Source: Saccoglossus kowalevskii
Lineage: Eukaryota; Hemichordata; Enteropneusta; Harrimaniidae
Reading direction: 5' to 3'
Assembly: GCF_000003605.2 (NCBI RefSeq)
Contig: NW_003138331.1
Coordinates: 3,119-55,843 of the forward strand
DNA length: 52,725 nt
Of this stretch, positions 48,733 through 52,725 are shown piece by piece; the first letter of the stretch is position 1, and every line of letters begins with the position of its first letter. The notes below the pieces were generated by a model. That model was not told the origin of the DNA. It did no database searches and saw only the letters and a program-made list of their open reading frames with translations. Position numbers and translations under genes: made by a program.

Positions 48733-51700
48733 AGGTGACCGCCCAAGGTTGTGTATGTTTTAGAATTTTGACAAGTTCAAAAACCATAAGAACACTAAAA
48801 TACAGCCATTGAGGGCACGGTTTATTGAGAGCCGCTACAGCACATTGACCGCCCTCAATCGCTCCCTATCGGCGTTTTGCTATCTGTAACACTTAGCGAA
48901 GCGAAACAACCACATGGTACACTGTTTTGTTATTGTTATTTTAACTTTACACCGAACTTTACCGTGCCTGGTTGAAATATAGTGACAGTTTTCAAATTAA
49001 AAATGTAAGCATTCTTCGACTATTCTAAAAATTACACTGTGCTCGCACAGGAACAATCATAACCGTCGCTCTTCCAAAGGAATATCGGTAGAAAAAACTG
49101 ACGCTTAAATCACCCAGCTGTGGGAAATTGGCTCTAAGTTACGGAGTATAGTTACAGTTTTGGGTAAAAAAAAAAAAACATTATAACAATTACCTAACAT
49201 TTATCTTGGTCATGCATACACTCTGGCTTCTACTTCCCCGGTCATGTGGTATCATGTTTTTTTCACATCGATCTACGCGTCACAAGCGAGTTATTCTGGT
49301 AAGAGCCAGGCGGTGTGAGTATATGAGCAAAATAACTCAAGGCTTGTAACCCTCCATTTTTGTTTCTTATCAGGGCAGATTCTCTAGGTGGAACATACAT
49401 GCAGGTGTGTGAGGCATTCCAAATTTATTTGAAATATGTTTCATATTAGTCTAGGGGTTCTTTTTACCATGTATTTTGAACTAGTGTATATTTGCAGTTG
49501 ACAATAAATTATGTATTAACTTCATATCAAGTTAAATATACTATCAATATACAATGTAATAGAGCGTGTTTTTGTAAATTTGTCTTAAGGCTTGTGTTTT
49601 CTTTACAATTGTTTTAGGTGGTGAACCGGACCTTGATTTTAACAAAAAGTTATTACCATGCATATCCATATGTAATTAATGAAATAACAATTGATGTCCT
49701 TCACTAAAACGGAGTAATGGCTGCACTGACCAGCCTTGCTAGAAAGACATTCTCTCCCTAGCTGATACACCCTCATTTTTACGACTTGGTTTTGGTTTGC
49801 ACTCACGTTTTGTGTAACCTGCTGATAATTGTTGGGTTTGAACACTAGTATATTTTACGCATTGTATTATTTGGCGGCTAAGCCGAATGTTCGTTTCGCT
49901 TCTATCAAGTTTTTACGGTTAGGTTGAACCAGATTATCAATAAAACAATCTATAATTGAGGGCGCTGTACATATCAAGAGAGAATAGAACAGATATTTTT
50001 TTTTCAAAACTAATAATTATGTGCCAAGCCTTGATATCACTTTCACCTGTACTGTCGTTTTCTATGAGTGTGAGTTTTGAGGCAAACTCTTAACCAAATG
50101 GGTCCGCATAGCCTTCATCATAGTATAGTGTGCCTGAATGGAGTATCTAAAAATTCTTCCAGGCTCCAAGGTGATCTCCACAACATAACGTCGTAAATTT
50201 ACCTGGGTCTGACAGATGTTGGGTTCGTGAACCCAAGCACCGCTATTTCAAAATCATTATCACAAAATACGTTAGGTTCAACATTTATTGGATACACTTG
50301 TATCTGCTACCACCGACTCTCGGCAAGCACATGGTATCAGGTACGTTACGGTTATCACTACTATACGTTTTATGTATTGTGGTTTCAAAAGTTAAAGAGT
50401 ATGAAAACGCATATGGGAATCTGGCTCTTGAGACGAATAATAAGCTGGCTACACACCTCGCGATTTGACTAACTACTGCTGTTTTGCGACTGAATTTTTA
50501 CAATTGGGTAACTAGTCTAGGTGGTTATTAACTATGATATCCAATTAGTTGATAGTGTCTCAAAGCGGCAAAATATTTAACTATGTTCTATTTTTCTCTG
50601 ATATATATTTTCAATAAAACATCGGTAATTCGAAATGTCCATCACCGAAATATTAACACTGAATGTATAGCACACACGCTATAGCTTGCAAATAAAAAAT
50701 GATGATCGAAGGGGTTGCGTCCGGGTACCTAGAGGGCGCCGTCTACTGAAATCCAGTTTCCCATGCGAGCCTTAGAGTTTGCGGCACAAGATAACAACTG
50801 ACCGGGCGTCCTGGCAAATCGTCAAATACGTTGCCATCTTGGAAGACTAAGCCTCCCTCTGGCGATCTCTCGTTGGTTATTTTATGTGTAATTTCCCGTA
50901 ATAGTGTGTAACATGCGTGATAGTTTTCTATGACATCTCAAACCTTAGTTTTCAATAGACCATTTTCCGTTCACTGCAAGAATCACGCATCATGCGTGAA
51001 ATCGAACGTAAAAACAGGACAAACAAAGGTCATAGCGTCGTAGTGGTGACAAACATCGCGTAGGATTCGACAAACGCAAACATATTTTGGAGGGCATTTC
51101 CATGTTTAATAATGTGCTCTACACATTTGATAATATACAATTTCGATTAAGTGAGGGTATTCGAAAGCAATATTCCTCTATCGAAGATCGGCCGGTCGAT
51201 TTGAGCGACGAAATAAAGACATTCGAGTTCAAAATCAAATCGTTCGATTTTTGCGGCAGACGTTTGACGCGCGTATTTCATGCATCTCGCGAGATCTCGC
51301 AGTTGAACGAAAAATTACCTATTGACTTTGATTCACGTGTAGAGTGTCTGAAACAATGTTTCGGATAGATTTAGTCGTATACATGTGGTTAAATTTAAAT
51401 AAAAACAAGTCTGAAATCATAGCTATTGCCGTTTTAACAGATTTATCATATTTAGCCTAACGACTATTTTCTAACCATTGGTCGGCTAGAATCGCATGAA
51501 GCCAAGTTGCTGACTGTCAACAACTAGCTCATTACTCATATTTATAATTATCACACAGTCGCCAATTTCATAATTGGCAAAAAATAGCAGAAACAAAATC
51601 ATCGTTTTGCGACTTTCAGTCTATGTGTTAAACAGTGGATTCACGCATATTGTATATGTAACATACTAGATGAGGCTTGATAGAGTAAATATGAAAACCA

Positions 51701-51770
51701 AGTTCAAGTTAGAACGATTTATATTATGCAGATAACGTGAGATACTGATGTTGTACTGACTAATAATGTA
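48733..51770. repeat. 1.1-kb duplicated unit, copy 2, expanded by insertions
   Basis: It starts immediately after copy 1, so the two are head-to-tail. Homology stops near 48891 after CTGTAACA and resumes near 50280. It stops again near 50940 and resumes near 51410. The extra sequence makes this copy about 3 kb. The first insertion has no recognisable content; the second holds an open frame at 51102-51368. Confidence 0.7.
51102..51368 (+). CDS. Unassigned 88-residue open frame in an insertion
   Basis: From the ATG at 51102 the frame begins MFNNVLYTFDNIQFRL and ends DFDSRVECLKQCFG, 88 residues with mixed charged and hydrophobic composition unlike the random frames nearby. It lies in sequence absent from repeat copy 1. 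The DNA is CpG-rich compared with its flanks (for example around 51265-51305). I recognise no family. It may be a small gene, an exon of an inserted element or chance; no splice sites or signal peptide are evident. An AATAAA lies about 30 bases after the stop. Confidence 0.3.
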   Translation: MFNNVLYTFDNIQFRLSEGIRKQYSSIEDRPVDLSDEIKTFEFKIKSFDFCGRRLTRVFHASREISQLNEKLPIDFDSRVECLKQCFG

Positions 51771-52725
51771 ACCCAAGGTTACAGTCCATGTTTACATTTT
51801 GTAAATTAGGTACTTATGTTGTTAGTTTTTAAAAACTGTATTTTTTGAGGGCAGGAATATTTATTTCAATCTACCAAGTTTTTTTCAGATATGGATATAT
51901 TGCACTCTATAGTTCTTTTTGGTGTACCGCCGTTTATTATATATATTTTTGGTTTTAAATATGTATTTAAAGAATTGATTTGTCATTTGACATTGTAATT
52001 TTAAGGTAAAAGCCTTTTCAGATCGATCACGTCAAAGGTCGGAAGAGCGGAAAAATCCGTGAGCGTAGGTTGTCTGTGCGGCGCTTGTACTGAATGTTTA
52101 AGTCAAGAGCCAAAGACTGTTTCGGTGTAAGTGTTGAGTATATGGCTGGTTGAGTATATGGCTAAAAGTGAACTATATGCTGTAGGAAATCGCCATTGCT
52201 GCGGGTCGCGTTGAAGCTGTGAGTAATTTTGTGAACACGGGGTTGGACAAATTATTGCAAACAGCGTTTCACAAAACCGGTTGCAATTCAATGACTTCAT
52301 GTGATATACTATAATTGTGTTATTGTTGTTTATTGCGAGCATGTGAAAGATATGGTGTAGCAATTCAACAAACTGATTCCTTGATAAAAAAAAAGAAAAC
52401 TTGTTTTGGCATAGGATACTTTTTTGGTTATCTGAACCTGGCAGTCTTTCAGTGGAAAAAGATCGGAATTAATTATTTAAACTCTCTAGGCTGTCGTGAG
52501 TATTTGAAAGTACTACCCAACGTACAACGTTTCAGTGTCCTAAAATAGGACCCCGTGTAGTGTGAAGTGTCATAGGGTCAGCAAAGCAGTTAAATGAACG
52601 CCAACGGCTTGACGGTTTTGTGTTTACCACAAAATATCAACCTGAATGAAAAAATGAGAGCGTCAGTATTTTATTTGTATTTATCTAATCAATAAAACAT
52701 CACAAGTTATTATCATATAGAGCGA
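51771..52725. other. Intergenic, no gene recognised
   Basis: The first part (51781-51870) weakly resembles the start of the 1.1-kb unit (CCCAAGGTT, TTGAGGGCA), so a third decayed copy may begin here. The remainder shows only short frames without domains. Confidence 0.45.

Noticed and set aside
2882-50745. Recurring GAGGGCGC-like phrases in several intergenic places
   Set aside because: Short and without shared flanks, so no SINE or other family could be supported.

Overview
The window is AT-rich, intron-rich animal DNA. GT-AG introns, very short coding exons, AATAAA signals, a mariner element, a Tx1/L1-type LINE and TTAA-flanked MITEs together point to an invertebrate metazoan. The species cannot be fixed from the sequence; a marine deuterostome or lophotrochozoan is a guess.

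The genes are three tandem, same-strand paralogues, each encoding a small secreted protein with one stand-alone von Willebrand factor type D (VWD) domain: gene 1 (11908-17540), gene 2 (29506-32272) and gene 3 (44030-46905). All share the same five coding exons: 78 nt signal peptide, 28 nt micro-exon, about 254-260 nt VWD N-half, 308 nt VWD C-half and 16 nt terminal exon, with intron phases 0, 1, 0, 2. In each gene a splice acceptor lies one base before the ATG, so transcription starts in an upstream untranslated exon. Genes 2 and 3 share a clearly homologous promoter/first-exon block (28290-28473 and 43360-43563). Gene 1 has an assembly gap inside its VWD domain and has lost conserved residues, so it is the most diverged copy.

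Layout: 1-1435 is a 50-bp minisatellite with a 150-bp higher-order repeat. 1436-10600 is intergenic with two members of a TTAA-flanked MITE family (2922-3580, 6423-7213). 10.7-17.8 kb is gene 1. 17.8-28.3 kb is intergenic with small TTAA MITEs, a decayed mariner inserted in a local tandem repeat, and a possible LTR fossil. 28.3-32.5 kb is gene 2. 32.5-43.3 kb is intergenic with a 5'-truncated LINE on the minus strand (36.3-39.4 kb). 43.4-47.1 kb is gene 3. 47.6-51.8 kb holds two diverged copies of a roughly 1.1 kb unit, the second interrupted by insertions, one carrying an unexplained 88-residue open frame.

No known pathway can be read from the three proteins together. The array looks like local gene duplication of secreted extracellular factors. 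All gene models are manual reads of splice sites and frames, without transcript support.
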